This document shows, piece after piece, positions 52,118-60,477 of a stretch of 64,000 nucleotides of DNA (positions within the stretch are counted from its first letter, which is position 1; every line of letters starts with the position of its first letter). The notes beneath the pieces are model-generated. The model was not told where the DNA came from. It saw only the letters and a list, made by a program, of their open reading frames with translations, and searched no databases. The DNA comes from Sphingomonas phyllosphaerae (GTDB lineage: Bacteria > Pseudomonadota > Alphaproteobacteria > Sphingomonadales > Sphingomonadaceae), in NCBI RefSeq assembly GCF_029623345.1, contig NZ_JAPYKH010000014.1, forward strand, positions 1 to 64,000, given 5' to 3'. Made by a program: the position numbers and the translations under genes.

Positions 52118-52984
52118 ATGACCGTTTCCGCGCTCACCCAGGCCACCGGCCGCGTTACCTCCGCGATCCAGCGCGCGGCGCAGCGCACCGGCGTCGACTT
52201 CAACTATCTCCTCGGCCAGGCCAAGATCGAGAGCGGGCTCAACGCCAGCGCGCGCGCCAGCACCTCGTCGGCCTCGGGCCTGTACCAGTTCGTCGAGCAG
52301 AGCTGGCTCGCGGTGGTCAAGAAGCACGGCAGCGAGCATGGCCTCGGCTGGGCGGCGGACAGCATCCAGCAGTCGGGCGGACGCTTCACCGTCAGCGGCG
52401 GCAACCGCGCCGCGGTGCTGGGGCTGCGCAACGATCCCGAGGTCGCCTCGCTGATGGCGGCCGAGCATGCCAGCGACAACAAGGACGCGATCGAGGCGTC
52501 GACCGGGCGCGCGGCGACCGGCACCGACCTTTATATGGCGCACTTCCTCGGGCTGGGCGGCGCGCGCACCTTCCTCTCGGCGATGCAGAGCAACCCGGAG
52601 CGCAGCGCCGCGTCGCTCTTCCCCGCCGCCGCGCGCGCCAACCGTGGCGTCTTCTTCGACAGCGACGGCAGCGCGCGCTCGCTCGGCGAGGTGTACCAGC
52701 GCTTCGCCGGCAAGCTCGGCGACGGCGCCGCGTCGGTCGGCGGGACCACCCCGTCCGACCGGCTGCAGTTCGCCGCACAGGCGCTGGCGATGGGCGACGA
52801 GAACACCGTCGTCACCGGCGCGGGCGAGAGCGCGACCGATGCGCTCGCCTGGGCCCGATCGACGCTGGGCCAATCGACGCTCGGCCAAATCAAGGGCAAC
52901 CAGGCGCAGCAGGCCAGCCTGCTCCGCCCCACCCCCGCCAATGCGCGGCTCGCCTACATGATGCTCGCGCGGATGGGGAACTGA
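52118..52984 (+). CDS. Flagellum-associated lytic transglycosylase (SLT domain)
   Basis: A 288-residue protein with an N-terminal transglycosylase domain (about residues 10-170): AAQRTGVDFNYLLGQAKIES with the catalytic Glu in KIESGLN, SSASGLYQFVEQSWLAVVKK, and YMAHFLGLGGARTFLSAM. No signal peptide is visible, so export may occur through the flagellar type III system or another route. The position beside flgN/flhA and the muramidase-less FlgJ suggest it opens peptidoglycan for the rod, like alphaproteobacterial SltF. The C-terminal part carries a 15-base tandem duplication (STLGQSTLGQ). Confidence 0.87.
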   Translation: MTVSALTQATGRVTSAIQRAAQRTGVDFNYLLGQAKIESGLNASARASTSSASGLYQFVEQSWLAVVKKHGSEHGLGWAADSIQQSGGRFTVSGGNRAAVLGLRNDPEVASLMAAEHASDNKDAIEASTGRAATGTDLYMAHFLGLGGARTFLSAMQSNPERSAASLFPAAARANRGVFFDSDGSARSLGEVYQRFAGKLGDGAASVGGTTPSDRLQFAAQALAMGDENTVVTGAGESATDALAWARSTLGQSTLGQIKGNQAQQASLLRPTPANARLAYMMLARMGN

Positions 52985-52988
52985 TCCG

Positions 52989-55052
52989 ATGAAGTTGCTC
53001 AGCCATGCGCGCCAGGCCGCGCTGCCCTTCGCGATCCTGCTGCTCGTCGTCCTCATGGTGGTGCCGATCCCGGCCTTCATGCTCGACGTGTTCTTCATCA
53101 TGAACATCACGATCAGCCTCGCGGTGCTGATGGTCGCGCTCAACGCCGAGAAGCCGCTCGACTTCTCGTCCTTCCCGACGGTGCTGCTGTTCGCGACCCT
53201 GTTCCGGCTCGGCCTCAACGTCGCGTCGACGCGCATCGTGCTGGTCCATGGCCATACCGGCTCGGCCGCGGCGGGGCATGTGATCGAGGCGTTCGGCTCG
53301 TTCGTGATCGGCGGCGACTATGTCGTCGGCCTGTTCGTCTTCGCGATCATCGTCATCATCAACCTGATCGTGGTCACCAAGGGCGCCGGCCGCGTCTCCG
53401 AAGTGTCGGCGCGCTTCACGCTCGACGCGTTGCCCGGCAAGCAGATGGCGATCGACGCCGACCTCAACGCCGGCCTGATCACTCCCGACGACGCCAAGAA
53501 GCGCCGCGTCGAGGTCGCCACCGAGGCCGACTTCTACGGCTCGATGGACGGTTCGTCCAAGTTCGTGAAGGGCGACGCGGTCGCCGGCCTGCTGATCCTT
53601 GCCGCCAACATCGTCGGCGGGCTGATCCTCGGCCCGGTCAGCCACGGGCTGACCATCGCCAAGGCGGCGCAGGCGTACACGATGCTGGCGATCGGTGACG
53701 CGCTGGTGGCGCAGGTGCCCGCGCTGCTGCTGTCGATCGCCGCCGCCTCGATCGTCACCCGAGTCAGCTCGGACAAGGACCTCGCCGGCCAGATCGGCGG
53801 CCAGTTCGGCTCGGCGCGCACCTGGGCGCCGGTGGCGGTGATCCTGACGCTGCTGGGGCTGCTGCCCGGCATGCCGCACTTCGTCATCCTGCCGCTCGCC
53901 GCCCTCGCCGGCTTCGCCGCGTGGAAGCTGCACCAGATCGCCAAGCGCCCCAAGTTCGTCGAGGCTCCCGCCGCGGTCGAGCAGCCCGATCCGTCCAAGA
54001 TCGGCTGGGACGAAGTGACCGAGGCGATGATGGTCAACCTCGACGTCGGCTACGGCCTGGTGCCGCTGGTCGACGAGCGCCGCGGCGCGCCGCTGATGAG
54101 CCGCCTCACCGGCGTGCGCCGCCAGCTGAGCAAGGAGCTGGGCTTCGTCGTGCCGCAGGTGCGCGTGCGCGACGACATCAACCTGGCGCCCTACACCTAT
54201 CGCGTGATGCTGGGCGGCGTGTGCGTCGGCGAGGACCAGGTCTCGCCCGACGAGATGCTGGCGCTCGACACCGGCCAGGGCTTCGGCGAGCTGATCGGCA
54301 AGAAGGCCAAGGACCCGACCTTCGGGCTCGACGCGACCTGGATCTCGCCGGGCGACGCCGATGCCGCGACCGGCCAGGGCTATCTGGTCGTCGACGCCGG
54401 CACCGTCATGGCGACCCACCTCAATCACGCGCTCGGCGCCAATGCCGCCGACCTGCTCGGTGCCGACGAGGTGCAGTCGCTGCTCGACGGGCTCAAGGAG
54501 CGCGCGCCGCAGCTGGCCGCCGCCCTCGCCCCGCTGCCGCAGACCGCCCTGGTGGCGGTGCTCAAGGGGCTGCTGTCCGAGGGCATCCAGCTGCGCGAGT
54601 TCCGCCGCATCGCCGCCGCCATCTCGATGGCCGCGCAGAAGACGCACGACCCGGTCGAGCTGATCGAGCTGATCCGCCCCGAGCTCGGCCCGCTGATCAT
54701 CGCCAAGCTGGCCGGTGTGCGCGAGCCGCTGCGCGTCATGACGCTGGAGGGCGGGCTGGAGCAATTGCTCGGCCAGGGGCTGCGCAGCGATCCCAGCCGC
54801 CAGGTGATCGAGCCCGAGCTCGGCCGCCGTATCGTCGACGCGCTCCAGGATGCGGCGCAGCCGCTGATGGCGGAGGCCAAGCCGTTCGCGCTCGTCGTGC
54901 AGCCCGCGATCCGAGTCGCGGTCCGCAAACTCATCCGCACCGTTCTTCCGGATACCCCTGTCATGAGCTTCTTCGAAGTGCCCGAGGACAAGGCCGTCGA
55001 GGTCGTTGCGATCATCGGCGGCCAGCACCAGCCGCAGGCGCTGGCGGCATGA
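52989..55052 (+). CDS. flhA: Flagellar type III export protein FlhA
   Basis: A 687-residue export-gate protein. The N-terminal half has about eight membrane segments and the FHIPEP-family landmarks LDVFFIMNITISLAVLMVAL, FPTVLLFATLFRLGLNVAST, RIVL, FVVVTKG-like IINLIVVTKGAGRVSEVSAR and FTLDALPGKQMAIDADLNAG. The C-terminal cytoplasmic half (about 330-687) includes DPSKIGWDEVTEAMMVNLDV and GYGLVPLVDERRGAPLM. Length matches the family. It starts four bases after the transglycosylase stop and overlaps fliA (ATGA). Confidence 0.97.
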   Translation: MKLLSHARQAALPFAILLLVVLMVVPIPAFMLDVFFIMNITISLAVLMVALNAEKPLDFSSFPTVLLFATLFRLGLNVASTRIVLVHGHTGSAAAGHVIEAFGSFVIGGDYVVGLFVFAIIVIINLIVVTKGAGRVSEVSARFTLDALPGKQMAIDADLNAGLITPDDAKKRRVEVATEADFYGSMDGSSKFVKGDAVAGLLILAANIVGGLILGPVSHGLTIAKAAQAYTMLAIGDALVAQVPALLLSIAAASIVTRVSSDKDLAGQIGGQFGSARTWAPVAVILTLLGLLPGMPHFVILPLAALAGFAAWKLHQIAKRPKFVEAPAAVEQPDPSKIGWDEVTEAMMVNLDVGYGLVPLVDERRGAPLMSRLTGVRRQLSKELGFVVPQVRVRDDINLAPYTYRVMLGGVCVGEDQVSPDEMLALDTGQGFGELIGKKAKDPTFGLDATWISPGDADAATGQGYLVVDAGTVMATHLNHALGANAADLLGADEVQSLLDGLKERAPQLAAALAPLPQTALVAVLKGLLSEGIQLREFRRIAAAISMAAQKTHDPVELIELIRPELGPLIIAKLAGVREPLRVMTLEGGLEQLLGQGLRSDPSRQVIEPELGRRIVDALQDAAQPLMAEAKPFALVVQPAIRVAVRKLIRTVLPDTPVMSFFEVPEDKAVEVVAIIGGQHQPQALAA

Positions 55053-55828
55053 GCGCCGAGCCGATGCGCGGCGCCTTCGCCGCCGCCCAACCCGCAACTG
55101 CCGCCGCCCCCGCAGCCATGACAGCGCCGCTGACCTACTCGCGCCCGCGCAAGCGCGACGAGAACGCGCTGGTGCAGCAGCATCTGCCGCTCGTCCGCCG
55201 GCTGGCGTGGCACGTCCACGGCTCGGTCTCGACCGCGATCGAGGTAGAGGATCTGGTCCAGGTCGGGTTGGTCGCCTTGGTCGAGGCGGTCACCGCCTTC
55301 GAGGACCGCGGCCAGGTGACGCTCAAGCAATATCTCGTGACGCGGCTGCGCGGCGCGATGATCGACGAGCTGCGCCGCCACGCCGCGATGACGCGCGGCG
55401 CGATCCGCCGCAAGCGCGAGTACGCCCGCGCGGTCAACCAGCTCAGCCACGAATTCGGCCGAGCCCCGAGCGACCGCGAGCTCGCCGCCAGGCTCGAGGT
55501 GACGCCCGAGAAGCTGCGCACCGACTATGCCGCCGCCGAGGCGGTGCGCTACGAGTCGATCGACGAGGTCTATGCTGACGACCAGCCGTGGTTCGCCAGC
55601 GACACGCCCGACGCGTTCGAGCAGCTGTCCGAGGCGCAGACGCGCGACCGGCTGATCGCCGCGATTGCCTCCTTGCCCGAGCGCGAGCAAATGGTGATCC
55701 AGCTCTATCACGTCGAGGAACTCAACCTCGAGGAGATCGGCCAGGTGCTCGGCGTTGGCGCCGCGCGCGTCTGCCAGATCAAATCGAGCGCACACGCGCG
55801 ATTGAAGAAGGCGATGACGCGCGGCTGA
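55049..55828 (+). CDS. fliA: Flagellar sigma factor FliA (sigma-28)
   Basis: A 259-residue sigma-70 family factor for late flagellar genes. Region 2 (VQQHLPLVRRLAWHVHGSVS, EVEDLVQVGLVALVEAVTAF, LKQYLVTRLRGAMIDELRR), region 3 (SHEFGRAPSDRELAARLEVT) and region 4 (LPEREQMVIQLYHVEELNLE, EIGQVLGVGAARVCQIKSSA) are all present. The disordered Ala/Pro N-terminal 30 residues are unusual, and a later ATG (MTAPLTYSRPRKRDENALVQ) could be the true start. It is directly coupled to flhA, without flhF/flhG between them. FlgM, its inhibitor, lies upstream. Confidence 0.94.
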   Translation: MSAEPMRGAFAAAQPATAAAPAAMTAPLTYSRPRKRDENALVQQHLPLVRRLAWHVHGSVSTAIEVEDLVQVGLVALVEAVTAFEDRGQVTLKQYLVTRLRGAMIDELRRHAAMTRGAIRRKREYARAVNQLSHEFGRAPSDRELAARLEVTPEKLRTDYAAAEAVRYESIDEVYADDQPWFASDTPDAFEQLSEAQTRDRLIAAIASLPEREQMVIQLYHVEELNLEEIGQVLGVGAARVCQIKSSAHARLKKAMTRG

Positions 55829-55890
55829 GCCGGCGGATCGCGGCGCGGTCACGGGCGTTGCCCCGCGACCATGTTCGCGAGGAGTCGTCG

Positions 55891-56043
55891 ATGACCGATC
55901 CACGCCAGCCCGACCCCGCCGCCGCGCCGCTCACCGAGCCGGAGCGCGACCGTGATGCTCCGGCCGATCCGAACGGCGACCAGCTCCCGGATGGCGAGCC
56001 CGATGACAATCCCGACGACCTCACGGTACAGGGCGGGGAGTGA
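55891..56043 (+). CDS. Small acidic hypothetical protein
   Basis: A 50-residue, Pro/Asp/Glu-rich protein (MTDPRQPDPAAAPLTEPERD, then ADPNGDQLPDGEPDDNPDDL) with GAGGAG nine bases before the ATG. It has no hydrophobic core and is probably disordered. It starts 62 bases after fliA. Codon use resembles neighbouring genes, and the strong Shine-Dalgarno supports translation. Function unknown. Confidence 0.6.
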   Translation: MTDPRQPDPAAAPLTEPERDRDAPADPNGDQLPDGEPDDNPDDLTVQGGE

Positions 56044-56075
56044 CAGGGCGCAAAGACGCCGGAGGGCCGCCGGCG

Positions 56076-56120
56076 CTGCTCTCGCGAAGGAATAGATCCC
56101 GGCTCACGGCCGGATGACGG
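56076..56120. repeat. Family B repeat, right half only
   Basis: CTGCTCTCGCGAAGGAATAG, then ATCCCGGCTCACGGCCGGATG ACGG in two hairpin arms. It matches the right half of the copies at 15961 and 63568, with the left half missing. The remainder of 56121-56284 shows no gene. Confidence 0.6.
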
Positions 56121-56284
56121 AAGAGGCTCACATAGATACCCTTCTCCGCACGGCCAAAGGCGGATTGCGCCTCGGCATGGTATAGGGTGGAGCACATGGT
56201 GAGCTGGGGGCGCGGGTCACCGGGATAACGCTGACGACGCTTTTCCTGCCACTAGGCGCGCCGGCTTCCCCTCGCCGACGCGAT

Positions 56285-57190
56285 CTACCCGTCCAGCTGC
56301 TGCACCGCCGCATTCCACTTGGCGACGTTGGCGCGCGCTTCCTGCACGAAGGCGGAGCGCTTGACGGCACCGAGGAACAGGTCGGCGAACCACTTGCCGG
56401 GATTGCGCAAGGGGCGCTCGAACTGGATCAGCAGCACCACCCGGGTGCCAGCGGTGTCGTTCCACACCTCGTGGCGGTAGGTGTCGTCGAACACCAGGGT
56501 CTCGCCCTCAGCCCAGCGCACGACGCGATCGTCCACGCGCATCCGCACGTCACCGTCGCGTGGCACGATCAGACCGAGATGGCAGGTGATCAGCCCTTTG
56601 GTGACGCCGCGATGGTCGGGGATGTGAGTCCCCGGCGCGAGGATCGAGAAGAAGGCCGAGTTGAGCCCCGGGATCTGCTCGATCACCTTCTGCGTGCGCG
56701 GGCAGCGCGCCAGATTGTCGTGGATGGGATAGCCGTAGCCGTAGAGGAAAAAGGAGCGCCACTTGTTGACCTCGGCGATGGCGCGATGATCGGGCGAAAT
56801 CGTCGCCAGGCTGGGCGCCGCGTTGCCGAATAGCGCGACGGCGCGGGCCTCGTCGCGAATCACTTCCCAATGCTCGCGCAGCAGCGCGGTCCAGGCGAAG
56901 TCGCGCACGTCGAGCACGGGATCGTTTGGTACCAGCGACGAACCCGCGATCAGCCGGTCGAACACGCCGCGCAGATGCTTGCCAAGGCGGATCAGCAGAG
57001 GGCGGTTGGCGTCGGCCACCATCGCCGCGCCGGATACGGGCGCCCCCGAGATCACGTTGAGATCGGGCACCAGCACCGCATCGGCGGCATCGTCGCTGTC
57101 CTGCCACATCCGCGCCTGTGCCAACCGGCTGTCGTGCTTCATCAAACCGTCCTCGTCGCGGTCGCGCACGGGCAACCGCTTGTCCTTCAC
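56285..57190 (-). CDS. Aspartyl/asparaginyl beta-hydroxylase-type dioxygenase
   Basis: A 301-residue Fe(II)/2-oxoglutarate-type cupin enzyme. The hydroxylase core is about residues 120-270: the first iron His in FFSILAPGTHIPDHRGVTKG, LITCHLGLIVPRDGDVRMRV, and the second iron His with its flanking acid in AEGETLVFDDTYRHEVWNDT, then VVLLIQFERPL, where an Arg after the barrel would bind 2-oxoglutarate. Bacterial members hydroxylate lipid A acyl chains (LpxO) or protein/amino-acid Asp/Asn. This one lacks the N-terminal membrane anchor of LpxO, so a soluble substrate is more likely. It is monocistronic and divergent to the M16 peptidase. Confidence 0.87.
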   Translation of the reverse strand: MKDKRLPVRDRDEDGLMKHDSRLAQARMWQDSDDAADAVLVPDLNVISGAPVSGAAMVADANRPLLIRLGKHLRGVFDRLIAGSSLVPNDPVLDVRDFAWTALLREHWEVIRDEARAVALFGNAAPSLATISPDHRAIAEVNKWRSFFLYGYGYPIHDNLARCPRTQKVIEQIPGLNSAFFSILAPGTHIPDHRGVTKGLITCHLGLIVPRDGDVRMRVDDRVVRWAEGETLVFDDTYRHEVWNDTAGTRVVLLIQFERPLRNPGKWFADLFLGAVKRSAFVQEARANVAKWNAAVQQLDG

Positions 57191-57318
57191 GCAAAAGCTA
57201 AACCCGCATCAAGACGAAAACGTGGCATTCGCTTGGCAAAGGCTTGCTCGGGCACGGGAAAGGATCGTTTCACTGGCGTGAGTTGCCGCCAGCTCGCGGC
57301 CGCCCTACAAGCGAGGTT

Positions 57319-60267
57319 ATGAAGTCGTATGCGCGCGTGCTCGCGAAGCCGCTCGTCGCCCTCCTGCTCGTCTCCGTGTCGCTGCCGCTGCCTGCGCAGC
57401 AGCGCGCGCGCCGGGCACCGGCGGCTCCCGCCACGCCCGCCGCGGCGCCCGCGCCGGCTGTCCGCGTCGACACCTCGCCGTGGCTGTTCAAGGGATCGGA
57501 CATTCCGCCCGATCCGGAGTGGCATTTCGGTGCGCTGCCGACCGGGCTGCGCTATGCGGTGCGCAAGAACGGCGTGCCGCCGGGCCAGGTGGCGGTGCGC
57601 GTGCGGATCGACGCGGGCTCGCTGTACGAGAGCGACGCCGAGCAGGGCTTCGCGCACCTGATCGAGCATCTGTCGTTCCGCGGCTCCCGCTACGTGCCGG
57701 ACGGCGAGGCCAAGCGGGTGTGGCAGCGCTTCGGCGCCACCTTCGGCTCGGACTCGAACGCTTCCACCACGCCGACGCAGACGGTCTACAAGCTCGACCT
57801 GCCCGGTGCGACCGACGTCAAGCTCGACGAGAGCCTCAAGATCTTCGCCGGCATGATGGCCGAGCCCGCGATCACCGACGCGGGCCTCGCCGCCGAGCGC
57901 CCCGCGGTGCTGGCCGAACAGCGCGAGGCGCCGGGCGCGCAGGTGCGTTACGGCGACGCGATCCGTCAGACCTTCTTCGCCGGCCAGCCGCTCGCCGAGC
58001 GCTCGCCGATCGGCACGATCAAGACGCTGGAGGCGGCCACGCCGGCGACGGTGCAGGCGTTCCACAACAAATGGTACCGCCCCGCGCGCGCGGTGGTGAT
58101 CATCTCGGGCGACATCGACCCCGACGTCGCCGCCAAGCTGGTGGTGAAGAATTTCGGCAGCTGGACCGGCAAGGGCGCGGACCCCGCCGACCCTGATTTT
58201 GGCAAGCCGGACCCCAAGGCGCCCGCGACCAAGACGATTGCCGAGCCCTCGCTGCCGCCAGTGGTCGCCACCGCGACGCTGCGGCCGTGGGAGTATCGCG
58301 ACGACACGATCATCTTCAACCAGAAGCGGCTCGTCGACTTCCTCGCGATCCGGCTGATCAACCGCCGGCTCGAATCGCGCGCGCGCGCAGGGGGCAGCTT
58401 CCTCCAGGCCTCGGTCAGCCTCGACGATGTGTCGCGCTCGGCCAACGGCACCTTCACCAACGTCATACCGATCGGCGACGACTGGGAAGCCGCGCTCAAG
58501 GACGTGCGCGCAGTGGTGGCGGACGCGATGGCGACGCCGCCGACCCAGGCCGAGGTCGACCGCGAGCTCGCCGAGTTCGACGCCGCGATGAAGAACGACG
58601 TCGACACCGCGCGCGTCGAGGCCGGTGCGAAGCAGGCCGACGACATGGTCAACGCGCTCGACATCCGCGAAACGGTGGCGGGGCCGAAGACCAGCTACGA
58701 CATCCTGCAGGAGGCGCGCACCAAGGGGATGTTCACGCCCGCGGCGATGATCGAGTCGACCAACCGGCTGTTCAAGGGCGATGTCCAGCGCGCGTTGCTC
58801 AACACGCGCGCGCCCGACGCCAGCGCCGCAACCAAGCTGGCCGCGGCGCTCACCGCCGACGTCTCGAAGCTGGCGGGCAAGCGCGCCGAACAGCGCTCGG
58901 TCGACTTCTCTAAGGTGCCCAAGCTCGGCACGCCCGGCCAGGCGACCGCACGCACCACGGTGGGCGATCCGCCGATGGAGCAGGTGACCTTCGCCAACGG
59001 CGTCCGCGCTTTGATCTACGCCAACCCGTCCGAGACCGGACGCGTCTACCTGCGCGTGCGCTTCGGGCGCGGCTATCAGGCGCTGCCCGGCGACCGGCCG
59101 ACCCCGGCCTGGGCGGGCGAGACCGCGCTGATCGCTAGCGGCATCGGCGGGCTCGACCAGGGCGCGCTCGATTCGCTCACCACCGGGCGCCGCATGGGGC
59201 TCGACTTCGACATCGGCGACGACGCCTTCCTGCTGGGTGCGCAGACGACACCGAGCGACTATGCCGACAATCTCACGCTGATGGCGGCCAAGCTCGCCGC
59301 GCCACGCTGGGACGCGGCGCCGGTGGCGCGCGCGCGCGCGGCGATGCTGACGGGCTATGCCGGGCTCAACTCCTCGCCCGACGGCGTACTGGCGCGCGAC
59401 CTCGAGGGGCTGCTGCGCGACGGCGACCCGCGCTGGGGCATGCCGACACTGGCACAGATCCAGGCGCTCAACGCGCGTGACTTCAAGAAGCTGTGGCAGC
59501 CACTGCTGGCGACCGGGCCGATCGAGGTGGACGTATTCGGCGACGTCAAGGCCGACGAGGCGATCGCCGCCATCGCCAAGAGCTTCGGCGCGCTCAAGCC
59601 GCGCCGCGCCGACGAGGGGACGGGGGCGCCGGTACGCTTCCCCGCGCACAACGCGACCCCGGTGATGCGCACCCACGACGGCGACGACAACCAGGCCGCG
59701 GCGTTGATAGCCTGGCCGACTGGCGGCGGCTCGGCCGATCATGCCGAGCAGCGCCGGCTCGACGTGCTCGCCGCGGTGTTCGCGGACCGGCTGTTCGACC
59801 GGCTGCGCTCGGTGGCGGGGGCGAGCTATTCGCCGACCGCGCAGAGCCAGTGGCCGGTGGGGCTGCCCGGCGGCGGGCGGCTGATCGCGGTGGGCAAGGT
59901 AGCGCCCGACAAGGTGCCCTTGTTCTTCCAGCTGTCGCGCCAGATCGCGGCCGAGCTGGTGTCGACCAAGATCAGCGCCGACGAGCTGCGCCGCACGATC
60001 GTGCCGATGCTGCAATATATGGCGCGCGCCTCGTCGGGGAACCAGTTCTGGCTGATCCAGACCTCGGGCGGCACCTTCGACTCCAAGCGGATCGAGGCGA
60101 GCCAGAGCCTGATCGGGGACATGACCGGCATCACCCCCGAGGCACTCCAGGCCAGCGCGGCCAAGTACCTGCGGCCCGACAAGGACTGGACGATGGCGGT
60201 GGTGCCCAAGGCGGCCGCGGGTGGAACGAAGGCCGCCTCCGCCGCCGGGGCGGCGGCGGCCAAGTAG
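57319..60267 (+). CDS. Large exported M16 zinc metallopeptidase
   Basis: A 982-residue two-module insulinase/pitrilysin-like protease. Sec signal KSYARVLAKPLVALLLVSVS with cleavage near LPAQQ, an Ala/Pro linker, then the first M16 domain with the inverted zinc motif HLIEH (H113, E116, H117) and the downstream Glu pair in AAERPAVLAEQRE (E193/E200). RPARAVVIISGDID marks the second M16 half. The second M16 pair (residues about 540-980) lacks HxxEH and is the usual inactive half. Periplasmic members degrade peptides; a role in outer-membrane or TBDR-peptide turnover is possible. The start at 57319 was chosen for its signal peptide. Confidence 0.93.
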   Translation: MKSYARVLAKPLVALLLVSVSLPLPAQQRARRAPAAPATPAAAPAPAVRVDTSPWLFKGSDIPPDPEWHFGALPTGLRYAVRKNGVPPGQVAVRVRIDAGSLYESDAEQGFAHLIEHLSFRGSRYVPDGEAKRVWQRFGATFGSDSNASTTPTQTVYKLDLPGATDVKLDESLKIFAGMMAEPAITDAGLAAERPAVLAEQREAPGAQVRYGDAIRQTFFAGQPLAERSPIGTIKTLEAATPATVQAFHNKWYRPARAVVIISGDIDPDVAAKLVVKNFGSWTGKGADPADPDFGKPDPKAPATKTIAEPSLPPVVATATLRPWEYRDDTIIFNQKRLVDFLAIRLINRRLESRARAGGSFLQASVSLDDVSRSANGTFTNVIPIGDDWEAALKDVRAVVADAMATPPTQAEVDRELAEFDAAMKNDVDTARVEAGAKQADDMVNALDIRETVAGPKTSYDILQEARTKGMFTPAAMIESTNRLFKGDVQRALLNTRAPDASAATKLAAALTADVSKLAGKRAEQRSVDFSKVPKLGTPGQATARTTVGDPPMEQVTFANGVRALIYANPSETGRVYLRVRFGRGYQALPGDRPTPAWAGETALIASGIGGLDQGALDSLTTGRRMGLDFDIGDDAFLLGAQTTPSDYADNLTLMAAKLAAPRWDAAPVARARAAMLTGYAGLNSSPDGVLARDLEGLLRDGDPRWGMPTLAQIQALNARDFKKLWQPLLATGPIEVDVFGDVKADEAIAAIAKSFGALKPRRADEGTGAPVRFPAHNATPVMRTHDGDDNQAAALIAWPTGGGSADHAEQRRLDVLAAVFADRLFDRLRSVAGASYSPTAQSQWPVGLPGGGRLIAVGKVAPDKVPLFFQLSRQIAAELVSTKISADELRRTIVPMLQYMARASSGNQFWLIQTSGGTFDSKRIEASQSLIGDMTGITPEALQASAAKYLRPDKDWTMAVVPKAAAGGTKAASAAGAAAAK

Positions 60268-60477
60268 CGAGTCCTTACCCTTCGGCGTTCCCCGACTCGT
60301 ATCGGGGAACGCTTCGCCTGAGCGTCAGGCCGGACGCGCACGGACACCATCTGGGGATAGCGCGCCACGCGGGGGATCACTCGATCAACTCGCAATCGTC
60401 GGCACGGCCGCGGGCCTTGGTGTGCGCCAAGGCCCGGACGGTTGCCCCGCTACCAGCGGCGTCGTAGAGCCACGCGC

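Noticed and set aside
57187-60015. A 942-codon open frame antisense to the M16 peptidase (and similar long antisense frames at 52890-55097, 1865-3715 and 5465-6796).
   Set aside because: Arg/Ala/Gly-rich translations without domains, start context or conservation-like patterns. They are produced by the strong third-position GC of the genuine genes on the other strand.
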